NCBI GenBank assembly: GCA_964522605.1
Contig: CAZFWV010000029.1
Span: forward strand, 1-37,846
Direction of reading: 5' to 3'
DNA length: 37,846 nucleotides
Source: CAVZLD01 sp964522605
Lineage (GTDB): Bacteria > Planctomycetota > Planctomycetia > Pirellulales > Pirellulaceae
Part shown: piece by piece, positions 24,394-31,834 of the stretch
Position numbering within the stretch: position 1 is the stretch's first letter
Layout of the letters: each line of letters begins with the position of its first letter
Notes under the pieces: generated by a model
Seen by the model: only the letters and a program-made list of their open reading frames with translations
Database searches by the model: none
Told to the model about the DNA's origin: nothing
Translations under genes and position numbers: made by a program

Positions 24394-25326
24394 ATGCGGA
24401 AGGAATTTGCTCAAGTCACTTGGGATGCGGCGGCAGAGGACGATTGCCGCCATTTGGTACGTCTGGCGATGCGTGAGGATCTCGGTCGCGGACATGACTG
24501 GACGACCGTGTCTCTTGTGCCCCCCGAGGGCGAGGGACGAGCATCCTTGGTGATTCGACAATCGGGTGCGATCGCCGGTTTGGTCGCCATCCCGGTGATT
24601 CTCGATGAGATCCAGGCGAGTCTCCAATGGCATCCGTGTCTCGACGATGGAGCGGTGGTGCCGTCGATGACCGTTGCCGGGACCTTTCAAGGGTCGGTTC
24701 GAGATCTACTCGTCGCAGAACGTCCCATCCTCAACCTTTTTGGGCATCTTTCCGGCATTGCCACGTTGACACATCAATTCGTGCAACGCGTGATTGGGAC
24801 GGGAGCGCGCATCTACGATACGCGAAAGACGATCCCGGGTTATCGACGACTGGAAAAATATGCGGTGCGCTGCGGTGGGGGCTGCAATCATCGAACCGGA
24901 TTATCCGACGCGGTGTTGATCAAAGACAATCATCTGGCCTTTGGGCGTCAAGCGAGCGGGGAACAGGGATTTACGCCGGCCGAAGCCGTGACCGCGGCAC
25001 GCCAGTTCCTGGCCGCCACGTTGTCGCTGCAAGAAGCAGAGCGAATGATCGTCGAAATCGAAGTTGACACCTTGCAGCAGCTGGCCGAGGTGTTGCCCGC
25101 TCAACCCGATCTCGTACTGCTTGACAATATGAATCCAACTCAGCTCGCCGAAGCCGTTCAAATGCGGGCGGCAAGCCACGTTGATGTTGAACTGGAAGCC
25201 TCCGGTGGCGTCAATCTGCAGACCGTCCGCGAGATTGCCCAGAGTGGCGTGGATCGAATCAGCGTGGGTTCGCTCACACATTCCGCCCCCTGGCTTGACG
25301 TGGGTTTGGATTGGTCGGCCGATTGA
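24394..25326 (+). CDS. nadC: Nicotinate-nucleotide pyrophosphorylase (carboxylating)
   Basis: This 310-aa quinolinate phosphoribosyltransferase makes nicotinate mononucleotide from quinolinate and PRPP in de novo NAD synthesis. Motifs seen are the N-terminal MREDLGRGHDWTT, the hinge AERPILNLFGHLSGIAT, the substrate-binding YDTRKTIPGYRRLEKYAV (about 141-158) and RCGGGCNHRTGLSDAVLIKDNH (split by about residue 160), IVEIEVDTLQQL, DLVLLDNM, and the closing barrel ELEASGGVNL...VDRISVGSLTHSAP. The family's usual length is about 280-300. AGAGGAG sits five bases before the ATG. It is a single gene; nadA and nadB are not nearby. An inverted-repeat element follows the stop. Confidence 0.96.
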   Translation: MRKEFAQVTWDAAAEDDCRHLVRLAMREDLGRGHDWTTVSLVPPEGEGRASLVIRQSGAIAGLVAIPVILDEIQASLQWHPCLDDGAVVPSMTVAGTFQGSVRDLLVAERPILNLFGHLSGIATLTHQFVQRVIGTGARIYDTRKTIPGYRRLEKYAVRCGGGCNHRTGLSDAVLIKDNHLAFGRQASGEQGFTPAEAVTAARQFLAATLSLQEAERMIVEIEVDTLQQLAEVLPAQPDLVLLDNMNPTQLAEAVQMRAASHVDVELEASGGVNLQTVREIAQSGVDRISVGSLTHSAPWLDVGLDWSAD

Positions 25327-25344
25327 ATCGCTGCCGTTTCTGCT

Positions 25345-25474
25345 AGTGCTTTGTCAAGGCTTGGATTTAGGGTTGGGTGCCACTGGCTACGCCAGTGCCA
25401 GAGCTTGCTGACTTGAGCAATCGTCGCACTGGCAGAGCCAGTGGCACCCTGCTTCCTTGACTGGACACAGCACT
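25345..25474. repeat. Paired inverted repeat (type C) between convergent genes
   Basis: The left arm 25375-25397 (GGGTGCCACTGGCTACGCCA...) and right arm 25427-25449 (...GCCAGTGGCACCC) match at 21 of 23 inverted positions. Each arm contains a perfect hairpin, CACTGGC-TAC-GCCAGTG on the left and CACTGGC-AGA-GCCAGTG on the right. Weaker outer similarity (AGTGCT at 25345-25350 with AGCACT at 25469-25474, and TCAAGG with CCTTGA) extends the element. It fills the space between the stops of nadC and the hydroxyacid dehydrogenase gene. Confidence 0.85.
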
Positions 25475-25480
25475 CGAGCC

Positions 25481-26464
25481 TTAGCGCGAAACGAGATTTT
25501 GAGGTGCGCCGCGAAGGAAGGCTGCGACGTTTTCCACCGTCACTTCCATTAAACGACGGCGCGCTTCCCGTGTTGCCCAGGCGTGATGCGGAGTAATGAA
25601 GCAGTTGCGGGCGGACAGCAAAGGGCTGTTCGGGGAAATCGGTTCGTGTTCAACGACATCCAGTCCAGCGGCACGAATCCCCCCCGAGTTCAGTGCCTCG
25701 GCCAAATCATCTTCCTGCACCAGCGGACCCCGCGCTGCGTTCAGCAGAATCGTTGATTCTCGGCAATGCGCCAACAACGATCGATTGACCAAGCCTCGGG
25801 TGTCGGCCGTCAACGGACAATTCAGGCTGATCACGTCGGCTTGTTCGAACAACGGAACCATTTCACTCCAAGCAAACGGTTGATAGTCGGGCGGATCGGT
25901 TGTGCTACGTGTGTGTGCCAGGATCCGCATGCCGAAGGCGTGACCCAATTCTCCCACTCGGCGACCGATCCGACCGAAGCCAACGATCCCCAAGGTCTTG
26001 CCGGCGAGCTCCGTCAACGGCTTGAGCCAAAAGCTGAAATCCGCCCGCTCGGTCCATTGACCTTCGTGAACAGCCTGGTCGTGCAGGTCAACGCGGTGGA
26101 GGATATGCAACAAGAGGGCGAAAATGTGTTGTGCCACCGAATCCGTACCGTAGACGGGAACATTGGCGACGAGCACCCCCTGTCGAGATGCCGCGGCCAC
26201 GTCAACGCAGTCGTAACCGGTGGCCGTGACCGCGATGAATCGCAGCTTTGGCAGTTGGGCCAGAAGATCCGCCGTCAGGCGAATCTTGTTAATCACCAGA
26301 ATCTCGGCGCCGGCAGACCGAGAAAGGATCTGATCGGGTGGCGTCGCTTCAAAGACCTGCAAGTTCCCCAAATCCTCGAGGCTCGTCCACGGATTGTCAC
26401 CCGGATTGAGCGTTCGGCCGTCGAGCACGACGATTGTCACGGATTGGCTCGTGTTCGACACCAT
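25481..26464 (-). CDS. D-2-hydroxyacid dehydrogenase (NAD-dependent)
   Basis: This is a 327-aa member of the D-isomer-specific 2-hydroxyacid dehydrogenase family, probably glycerate/hydroxypyruvate reductase-like. The nucleotide-binding loop is GIVGFGRIGRRVG (Gly162, Gly164, Gly167). The substrate-binding NVPVYGTDSVAQH, catalytic Arg in LLNAARGPLVQEDDL, Glu in GLDVVEHEP and His in CFITPHHAWAT are all in place. The substrate cannot be decided from motifs; the form VTATGYDCVDVAAA is common in hydroxypyruvate reductases. The frame is open upstream to 27112 but runs through a tRNA gene, so the ATG at 26464 where similarity begins is used. The ribosome site is weak. Confidence 0.92.
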   Translation of the reverse strand: MVSNTSQSVTIVVLDGRTLNPGDNPWTSLEDLGNLQVFEATPPDQILSRSAGAEILVINKIRLTADLLAQLPKLRFIAVTATGYDCVDVAAASRQGVLVANVPVYGTDSVAQHIFALLLHILHRVDLHDQAVHEGQWTERADFSFWLKPLTELAGKTLGIVGFGRIGRRVGELGHAFGMRILAHTRSTTDPPDYQPFAWSEMVPLFEQADVISLNCPLTADTRGLVNRSLLAHCRESTILLNAARGPLVQEDDLAEALNSGGIRAAGLDVVEHEPISPNSPLLSARNCFITPHHAWATREARRRLMEVTVENVAAFLRGAPQNLVSR

Positions 26465-26489
26465 TGACTTTGCCTGCAGCGGACCAAGG

Positions 26490-26571
26490 CGGAGGGCACG
26501 GGATTCGAACCCGCAACCGGTTTCCCGGCACCTCATTTCCAATGAGGCCGCTAGCCATTCGCTTACCCTCC
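26490..26571 (-). tRNA. tRNA-Ser (anticodon GGA)
   Basis: On the minus strand the acceptor stem is GGAGGGT with GCCCTCC and discriminator G. The anticodon arm is CCTCA-TTGGAAA-TGAGG with anticodon GGA (26540-26538), reading UCC and UCU. The long variable arm, required for class II tRNAs, contains CCGG-GAAA-CCGG. The T arm is GCGGG-TTCGAAT-CCCGT. Only 17 bases separate the acceptor and anticodon stems, giving a short D arm with GGC in the loop. CCA is not encoded. It lies 25 bases upstream of the dehydrogenase start on the same strand and may be co-transcribed with it; the RNase D gene is divergent. Confidence 0.93.
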
Positions 26572-26872
26572 GGTGCGACGTGCCGATTGGCAACACGGAC
26601 TCCTGCCCGGCACCTGCCGTGCATCGTACTCGAAGCCCTCGAAACTGCAAAGGTGACGTCGCTGACGCGTGGTAGCCCAGGAATTCGGCTGGTTTCGTCC
26701 GCTCCCGTGGATTAAGATGCCGGGAACTCGAGTCGTCCTGGTTCCTCCCTCCCGCTCGCCTGTTGCCACGTGCGGGGTTGCGGAACGCCGTCGGCCATTT
26801 AACGCCGCGACGGTTGCTCTTTGTCCCCTGACCCCCACGGCGACGCACGCGTGTCCAGCCTCTGGGATCCCA
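26572..26872. other. 301-bp divergent region between tRNA-Ser and RNase D
   Basis: This region must contain the promoters for the tRNA and the RNase D gene. No consensus promoter, hairpin pair or gene is recognised. A plus-strand frame is open through it and continuous with RNase D, but its translation lacks protein-like character. Confidence 0.4.
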
Positions 26873-28048
26873 GTGCAGCACGATTACATTCGGACCCACG
26901 ATCAGCTTACGCAATTCTGCCAAACGCTTCGCACTGCGCGATCGATTGCCTTCGACACAGAGTTTGTGTCGGAGGACACCTATCGTCCGGACCTTTGCCT
27001 GATTCAGGTGGCTGCGGACGATCGGCTCGCCGTGATTGACCCTCGTGAACTCGACAGCGTGGTTCCGTTTTGGGAAGTCTTGTGTGACGGGGAGCATCAA
27101 ACGATCGTCCATGCGGCGCGGGAGGAGTTCCGCTTCTGTCTGAATGCGGTCGGCCGACGTCCGCAGCGGTTGTTCGATACCCAGTTAGCGGCTGGGCTGA
27201 TCGGCCTGGAATATCCCTCGTCGTACAGCAAATTGATCACGCGATTGCTCGATAAGGCACTGACGAAAGGCGAAACGCGGACGGACTGGCGCCGACGTCC
27301 CCTCTCGGAACGTCAAATCGAATATGCGCTCCAAGATGTTCTCTATCTGCGGCCCCTGTTTGATTCGCTGTCGGCAGAACTCGTACGTTTGGGGCGATCC
27401 GGTTGGATGCAGGAGGAAATGGAGAGCTGGCAAACGGAGATGGAGGCTGCCGAGACCCGCGAGAACTGGCGGCGTGTCTCTGGGACTTCCGGGCTCTCCG
27501 AAAAGGCGATGGTGATTGTCCGCGAGCTCTGGCGGTGGCGTGAAGGTGAAGCCGAGCGACAGAATCGGCCGCCCCGACGGATCCTGCGCGATGATCTGAT
27601 CGTCGAATTGGCTCGTCGCGGCAAGGCCGATGTGAAGCAGATTCGTGCGATTCGGGGAATTGAGCGCGCCGTCGCGCAGCGACATTTTCCGATCTTGGCC
27701 GACCGCATTCGGCGGGCTCTTGAGGTGCCGCGAAGCGAATGGCCGACATCCAACAACAAGCGGGTCTCGACGCACGCCAACCTCGTCAGTCAGTTCATCT
27801 CGACCGCGCTCAGCAGCATTTGTCGCGCCAAGCGACTGGCCCCGAGTCTTGTGGGAACAGTCCAGGACGTCCGAGATCTCGTGGAATACCGCCTCAGCGG
27901 CGCAGAAGCGTCGAACGAGCCTTTGCCCGCATTGGCAAGTGGCTGGCGTGCCGAGGTGGTGGGCCGGACGATCGACGACCTGTTGGCCGGTCGCCTTGCC
28001 GTTCGGATCCGCGACCCGAAGGCCGAAGAACCACTCGCCATCGAGTAG
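26873..28048 (+). CDS. rnd: Ribonuclease D
   Basis: This 391-aa 3'-5' exoribonuclease takes part in tRNA 3'-end maturation. The DEDDy nuclease domain shows Exo I FDTEF (Asp28, Glu30), Exo II region IVHAAREEF, and Exo III YALQDVLYL (Tyr and Asp). An HRDC domain follows (about 205-280, LSEKAMVIVRELWRWREGEA then PPRRILRDDLIVELARRG). The C-terminal helical region matches the usual length of about 375. The Exo II position usually held by Asp (HAxxED) is Glu85 here. The start is uncertain: GTG 26873 gives the expected N-terminus (QHDYIRTHDQL), and longer versions look non-coding. It is next to tRNA-Ser, divergently. Confidence 0.9.
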   Translation: MQHDYIRTHDQLTQFCQTLRTARSIAFDTEFVSEDTYRPDLCLIQVAADDRLAVIDPRELDSVVPFWEVLCDGEHQTIVHAAREEFRFCLNAVGRRPQRLFDTQLAAGLIGLEYPSSYSKLITRLLDKALTKGETRTDWRRRPLSERQIEYALQDVLYLRPLFDSLSAELVRLGRSGWMQEEMESWQTEMEAAETRENWRRVSGTSGLSEKAMVIVRELWRWREGEAERQNRPPRRILRDDLIVELARRGKADVKQIRAIRGIERAVAQRHFPILADRIRRALEVPRSEWPTSNNKRVSTHANLVSQFISTALSSICRAKRLAPSLVGTVQDVRDLVEYRLSGAEASNEPLPALASGWRAEVVGRTIDDLLAGRLAVRIRDPKAEEPLAIE

Positions 28049-28103
28049 CCGGGTTTCGCGACACGCCCTAGGTTCGACGGCGGACAAGCTCGTTCATCAC
28101 GAA

Positions 28104-28140
28104 TAAAAAACGGTCGCCGGGAAACATTCCGGCGACCGTT
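28104..28140 (-). terminator. Strong intrinsic terminator of the DUF11 gene
   Basis: A perfect 12-bp stem (28109-28120 with 28129-28140, AACGGTCGCCGG and its complement) encloses an 8-nt loop. On the minus strand the stem is followed by T residues (28110-28105), so it terminates the gene ending at 28171. There is no T-run on the plus side, so it is not bidirectional by sequence, though it also lies after the convergent RNase D stop. Confidence 0.9.
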
Positions 28141-28170
28141 GCCTCTACGGATCGTTCCGTTGCCGAAGCG

Positions 28171-30483
28171 TCATTCCATAATCGGGTCGTCCTGGACGGG
28201 CGAACTCGTTGCCGGCGTTCCGCTGCCGGGCAGCGACGCCTGGCCTCCCAGGTCGCCGTAGAACCGGGTCCATTCCTCGACCGCGAGCTTGGTCTCCGGA
28301 TCCACACATTCCAACTCGGCGCGGAAGACGTGGTCTCCAGGACGGTTTGCCTGGGCGGCGATCTTCACCAGCATCTCCTGCCCTGGTCCAAGGCGGGGAA
28401 TTCGTTCGAGAACAACTTCGCCCTCGTTCATCGTGCCCCGCCAACCGCGGATGGCAACCGGCTCAATCCCCTCCGAGAAATAACCAAGGATCAAGACGTT
28501 TTCCGCGGCCTTGGTGCCTCGGTTGATGATCCGGACTTCGTACGTCACCTCGGCTCCGACGGCGACCGCGCCCTGGGGATCATTGACCATCAGCTTCAGA
28601 TCGGCCAGCGATTCGACGCTAGTGACCGCAGACGCCACGGCACTCAGCTCGCCGGCGGCCACCGTCCGCAAATCCAATCGATTTGCACCGGGAGACATGA
28701 GCACGCACTCCAGTTCCAGCGTTCGACTCGCACCGGGGCGCAGTGTGCCCAATTGCCACTGGACTTGCCCATGGTTCGCATCCACGCTCGCACCGTCGCT
28801 GCACGCAATCTGCTGTGCCCCGGCTGGAAGCGTCGCCACGGCAACGACTTCCTGTGCGGTCGCGTCACCCGAGTTGACCACGCGGACGGAGTAGCGGGAC
28901 CGCGTCCCGGCATATTTCATCGGCGGACCATCGACCTGAACCTCCAGCACGGCTCGCCGAACGATCACGTCTTGCTGGGCTTGCGTTTGCAGCCCCCCGT
29001 CGGCGGTCGCTTCCGCGCGAACTTGCAGGCGCCCCGTCTGGCGAGCGGTCAGCTCGACTTCGACGGTCCTGCGCGTACCGGCCGCGATGGTGCCTAAGGG
29101 GCGAATGCCGGCAGGACCTTCACCGGGGACGAGCGGCAACAGACTCAGAACCACGTTCTCGGCATCGCCCGATCCGGGATTGGCCACCGTGATTGAGTAG
29201 ACCTTTGTTTCACCATATTGCGCGTCGTGCGCTCCACTGATACTCATTTCCAGTTTCGGTTCTTGAACCAGAATCTGGGCGGTCGACGTCGCAGGGGAAA
29301 AGGTCCACGTGACGCCGAGGTCCAGCGGCCGACTGCCGCGCGGGATCAATTCCAGCGAGAGCTTTTCCTGGCCACGAGCCGAGAGTCGTCCGACCGACCA
29401 GGTCAGTGCCGAGTCGCCCTGTTCATCCGGCTGAATGTGAGCGGAACCGAGAGTCGCCTGCTGCTGGACAATTTCGACCCAGTGAGGGATGTTCATCCGC
29501 ACGACGACATCCTTGGCGTCAAATTCGCTGCGGTTAGTCACGTCCACGACGTAGGAGGATGCCTTGCCCACGACGATCGTTTTGGGACCCCGTGTCGTCA
29601 CGGAGAGGACCGGACTCTGATGCGTGATCAGGACCCCATCTCCCGGATCCTCGTGGGCGACGTCCCTTTCAGGTTCCATTGGAGGATCCTGCTCGACAAT
29701 CGGACCGGTCATCGGTGCATCCACCGCAGGCTGTTCCGTAATCGGCGTGACCACAATTTCTCGAACAGGCGGCTTCTCGACGATCGGAGTTGTTGCGACC
29801 GGCTCGCTGACCGTCGGTGTCGTGGGGATGGGTTCAGATGGGACCGGTCGAGCCGACGGTGCCGCAGCACGCGTCGGAGGAGTGCTTTGCACGGTGGCCT
29901 CGACTGGCGGGCTTGCCACTGGCGGGCTTGCCACCGGCGGGCTTGCCACCGGCGGCACTTCCGGACGCTTCATGATCGAGGGAAGCTGGTCAATCGTCAG
30001 CGGCAGTGGTTGCACGGGGGAATCGCTGGACACGGCCGGACCGCTTGCTGCCGGACTGCCGGCAGGGGACCGGTTCGTGGCGGCGTTCGCGCCGGTGGTG
30101 GGCGGAGCCACTCGCGTCGTCTCCATGCGTCGGGCCGGAGGCGTACTGGGCGAAATGTCGTCGTATACGACTGCCCGGCGCATCTGGAGGAGCCGTTCGG
30201 AAACCCCGGACGACGACCCTGATTCGCTCTCTCCCGTCGTATCAAAATGGGCCGCCTGACGGGCTCCGCGGACTTGTTCGTCCGTCAAGACGCCGGCGGG
30301 CTGAGCTTGATTGAACCACCCAGCCGGTACCGACGCTCGTCGATGGATGACTGGCGCGGCGGCCTGGGAGCGCTGACCCGCATTTTCGGAGTCCCGCTTG
30401 CTGGCATTGCTGTCGCCACGAGCCGCCCCCGTCAGCAGCAGGCATGTCAAGATGGAAACCGTGATCAGATGTTTGTGTGACAT
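28171..30483 (-). CDS. Exported DUF11-repeat protein
   Basis: This 770-aa protein has a signal peptide (about 1-24, LITVSILTCLLLTGAARG). A long disordered Pro/Val/Thr-rich region follows (about 30-290) and includes tandem ASPPV units. Four Ig-like DUF11-type domains then follow in series, each with a KxxVVGxxxxYxVxVxNxG pattern: GPKTIVVGKASSYVVDVTNR, AQYGETKVYSITVANPGSGD, KYAGTRSRYSVRVVNSGDAT and GAVAVGAEVTYEVRIINRGT. DUF11 modules are found on large surface and stalk proteins of planctomycetes. There is no anchor or protease motif. A surface or cell-wall-associated structural role is inferred. A terminator follows; the gene stands alone, divergent from the TPR gene. Confidence 0.88.
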   Translation of the reverse strand: MSHKHLITVSILTCLLLTGAARGDSNASKRDSENAGQRSQAAAPVIHRRASVPAGWFNQAQPAGVLTDEQVRGARQAAHFDTTGESESGSSSGVSERLLQMRRAVVYDDISPSTPPARRMETTRVAPPTTGANAATNRSPAGSPAASGPAVSSDSPVQPLPLTIDQLPSIMKRPEVPPVASPPVASPPVASPPVEATVQSTPPTRAAAPSARPVPSEPIPTTPTVSEPVATTPIVEKPPVREIVVTPITEQPAVDAPMTGPIVEQDPPMEPERDVAHEDPGDGVLITHQSPVLSVTTRGPKTIVVGKASSYVVDVTNRSEFDAKDVVVRMNIPHWVEIVQQQATLGSAHIQPDEQGDSALTWSVGRLSARGQEKLSLELIPRGSRPLDLGVTWTFSPATSTAQILVQEPKLEMSISGAHDAQYGETKVYSITVANPGSGDAENVVLSLLPLVPGEGPAGIRPLGTIAAGTRRTVEVELTARQTGRLQVRAEATADGGLQTQAQQDVIVRRAVLEVQVDGPPMKYAGTRSRYSVRVVNSGDATAQEVVAVATLPAGAQQIACSDGASVDANHGQVQWQLGTLRPGASRTLELECVLMSPGANRLDLRTVAAGELSAVASAVTSVESLADLKLMVNDPQGAVAVGAEVTYEVRIINRGTKAAENVLILGYFSEGIEPVAIRGWRGTMNEGEVVLERIPRLGPGQEMLVKIAAQANRPGDHVFRAELECVDPETKLAVEEWTRFYGDLGGQASLPGSGTPATSSPVQDDPIME
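29903..29957 (-). repeat. Tandem 15-bp units encoding ASPPV
   Basis: Three full 15-bp units (ACTGGCGGGCTTGCC, the third with one change) and a partial fourth lie in the DUF11 gene. They encode a run of Ala-Ser-Pro-Pro-Val in the Pro-rich linker. Near-identity points to recent slippage. Confidence 0.88.
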
Positions 30484-30601
30484 CGCTCTTTCCCGTCGGT
30501 TCGGATTTGGACTTCAGGCGCGTGGTCTTTATCGGTTAGCCTGGTGGTAGCGATTAAGTAAGATTTTCGGATTAGAGGAATTTTGCAGGGCGGAGAGATC
30601 G

Positions 30602-30925
30602 ATGGGGCGATCGCGACGGGAGAAGCTGGAGGCCATGTTGGCCGAGGAGCCAGACGACGTTTTTCTGCGCTACAGCTTGGCGTGGGAATGGATCCGCGAG
30701 GACCAGCCGGACCGTGCGCTGGCAGGGCTGCGGGAGCTCATGGAGCAGGAATCGCCCTATGTTCCCGCATTCTCGATGGCGGGACAAATCCTCGCCCAGG
30801 GTGGACAAGTCGAACAGGCTCGACAAGTGCTTCGGCTGGGAATCGAGCAAGCTCGCCAACAAGGCGAAACACACGCGGCGGGCGAAATGGCTGAATTTCT
30901 GACCACGCTGGGCTACGCATCCTGA
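30602..30925 (+). CDS. Small tetratricopeptide-repeat protein
   Basis: This 107-aa all-helical protein has about two to three TPR units: EEPDDVFLRYSLAWEWIREDQPDRAL, split as helix A and B, then YVPAFSMAGQILAQGGQVEQ and ARQVLRLGIEQARQQGE. It is a soluble, cytoplasmic TPR protein that probably mediates protein-protein contacts. GGAGAG lies just before the ATG. It is divergent from the DUF11 gene and its stop is 20 bases from the convergent RicT-type gene; an ACGCG-GGAATT-CGCGT hairpin (30929-30944) lies between the stops and may end transcription. Its partner is unknown. Confidence 0.82.
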   Translation: MGRSRREKLEAMLAEEPDDVFLRYSLAWEWIREDQPDRALAGLRELMEQESPYVPAFSMAGQILAQGGQVEQARQVLRLGIEQARQQGETHAAGEMAEFLTTLGYAS

Positions 30926-30945
30926 GTTACGCGGGAATTCGCGTC

Positions 30946-31497
30946 TTAGCTGACGGCTCCGCGCGGGGAACAGGCGCGGGCTAAGCTGCAGCCTTCGCAA
31001 CTGCTACCGCAGCCCATTGCGTCCTCCGTGCCACAATCCGGGCCGCAACCCTGGGTCAGGGCGTCGGAGAATCGATGGAACTGGACTTTGGTGGAGTAGA
31101 TCTCCGCCAGTTCTTCGGTCAGCCCCTCAACCTCGGGGGGAACCGGCCCCAGAAAATAGAAGCACAGCGAGCTGCCATCGAACAGGTGTTCGACGTCCAC
31201 CAACGTGGCGTCGAGCTCCAGCTGCCGCAGACGCTCTGTGCAGGCGGCGTAGGCCTCCTCGCGATGCCGTTCCAGTCGTTCCAACAGCAAGAGATCCTCC
31301 GCGGCCAGCGGCCGTAACAGCTGACCATCGACCGATTGAGCGGCCGATTCGAGTGGCCGAGTAGCCAGGACCTCGCCCACTTCCAGACCCCGTGCGGTGC
31401 GACAGACCACGCGCACGCCACGCGACAGTCGCAGGCCACCCGATGAAACGTACCGGCCGACGTGTCCCAGGATTCCGACTCGTACGTGGTGGATCAT
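30946..31497 (-). CDS. PSP1-domain (RicT/YaaT-type) protein with Cys cluster
   Basis: This 183-aa protein starts MIHHVRVGILGHVGRYVSSG and contains GVRVVCRTARGLEVGEVLA, LLRPLAAEDLLLLERLERHR, and VDVEHLFDGSSLCFYFLGP with VEGLTEELAEIY. This is the PSP1 C-terminal domain pattern. The last 40 residues carry CGPDCGTEDAMGCGSSCEGC followed by SLARAC, seven cysteines in all. In Bacillus, RicT (YaaT) acts with RicA and RicF, with Fe-S clusters, in RNA maturation by RNase Y; no ricA or ricF is seen here. The Cys cluster at the C-terminus supports Fe-S or metal binding. The function in planctomycetes is unproven. Confidence 0.82.
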   Translation of the reverse strand: MIHHVRVGILGHVGRYVSSGGLRLSRGVRVVCRTARGLEVGEVLATRPLESAAQSVDGQLLRPLAAEDLLLLERLERHREEAYAACTERLRQLELDATLVDVEHLFDGSSLCFYFLGPVPPEVEGLTEELAEIYSTKVQFHRFSDALTQGCGPDCGTEDAMGCGSSCEGCSLARACSPRGAVS

Positions 31498-31834
31498 GAA
31501 CGTGACGTGCTTTGCACGCTAACGGTGGAGATGTTGTTCTCTCGGTAAGAAATCGAGCGACCAGCGGCAGCGATTTCTGCACCGGTGCGGAAGCACCCCG
31601 GTGAGCTGCGGCCCTGCCGCATTCCCATGCGCAAGGCTGGAGGCGAATGCAATCAGCCGCGAGAAATGAACGGCAACCGAGGGGCGGTTGAATTCTCGCC
31701 CGTTCCCCGGCCAATGCAAGGGGCAATTGCATCGAAAGTCGACCGCGTCTCCTTGCCGGCGCCCTGGGAAGGCTGGTACCCTCGAGCAAAACGATCCGAC
31801 ACCAAATACAAAAACCTTTGAATCCGAGAACGCG
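31498..31834. other. 337-bp divergent region upstream of bioB, hairpin-dense
   Basis: This region separates the divergent RicT-type and bioB genes. No gene is called. Between 31548 and 31733 at least five short perfect stems follow one another (see the separate entry). The last 100 bases before bioB look unstructured. A biotin-repressor (BirA) operator was not recognised, and the bioB ribosome site is weak. Confidence 0.5.
31548..31733 (+). ncRNA. Candidate structured RNA or leader ahead of bioB
   Basis: Consecutive stems read on the plus strand are AGAAATCG/CGATTTCT (31548-31555, 31571-31578), CACCGG/CCGGTG (31580-31585, 31598-31603) with an inner TGC-GGAA-GCA loop, TGCGGC-CCT-GCCGCA (about 31607-31621), GCATTC/GAATGC (about 31619-31650), and GCGAGAA/TTCTCGC around an inner CAACCG-AGGGG-CGGTTG (about 31659-31700). 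A final TGCAA/TTGCA pair lies at about 31715-31733. No known riboswitch or RNA class is recognised, and some stems are mutually exclusive. It could also be a degraded cluster of intergenic repeats. Confidence 0.35.

Noticed and set aside
26465..27112. Long N-terminal extension of the D-2-hydroxyacid dehydrogenase
   Set aside because: The extension runs through a complete tRNA-Ser gene and into the divergent RNase D gene. Family similarity begins at the ATG at 26464.
29218..30259. Long plus-strand open frames opposite the DUF11 gene
   Set aside because: They are antisense shadows of a GC-rich gene with strong third-position bias; their translations are Arg- and Gly-rich without domain character.
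31560..31640. SRP RNA or RNase P RNA in the hairpin-dense block
   Set aside because: The conserved SRP domain IV loop (GGAAG...AGCAGCC) and the RNase P core motifs are absent on both strands.
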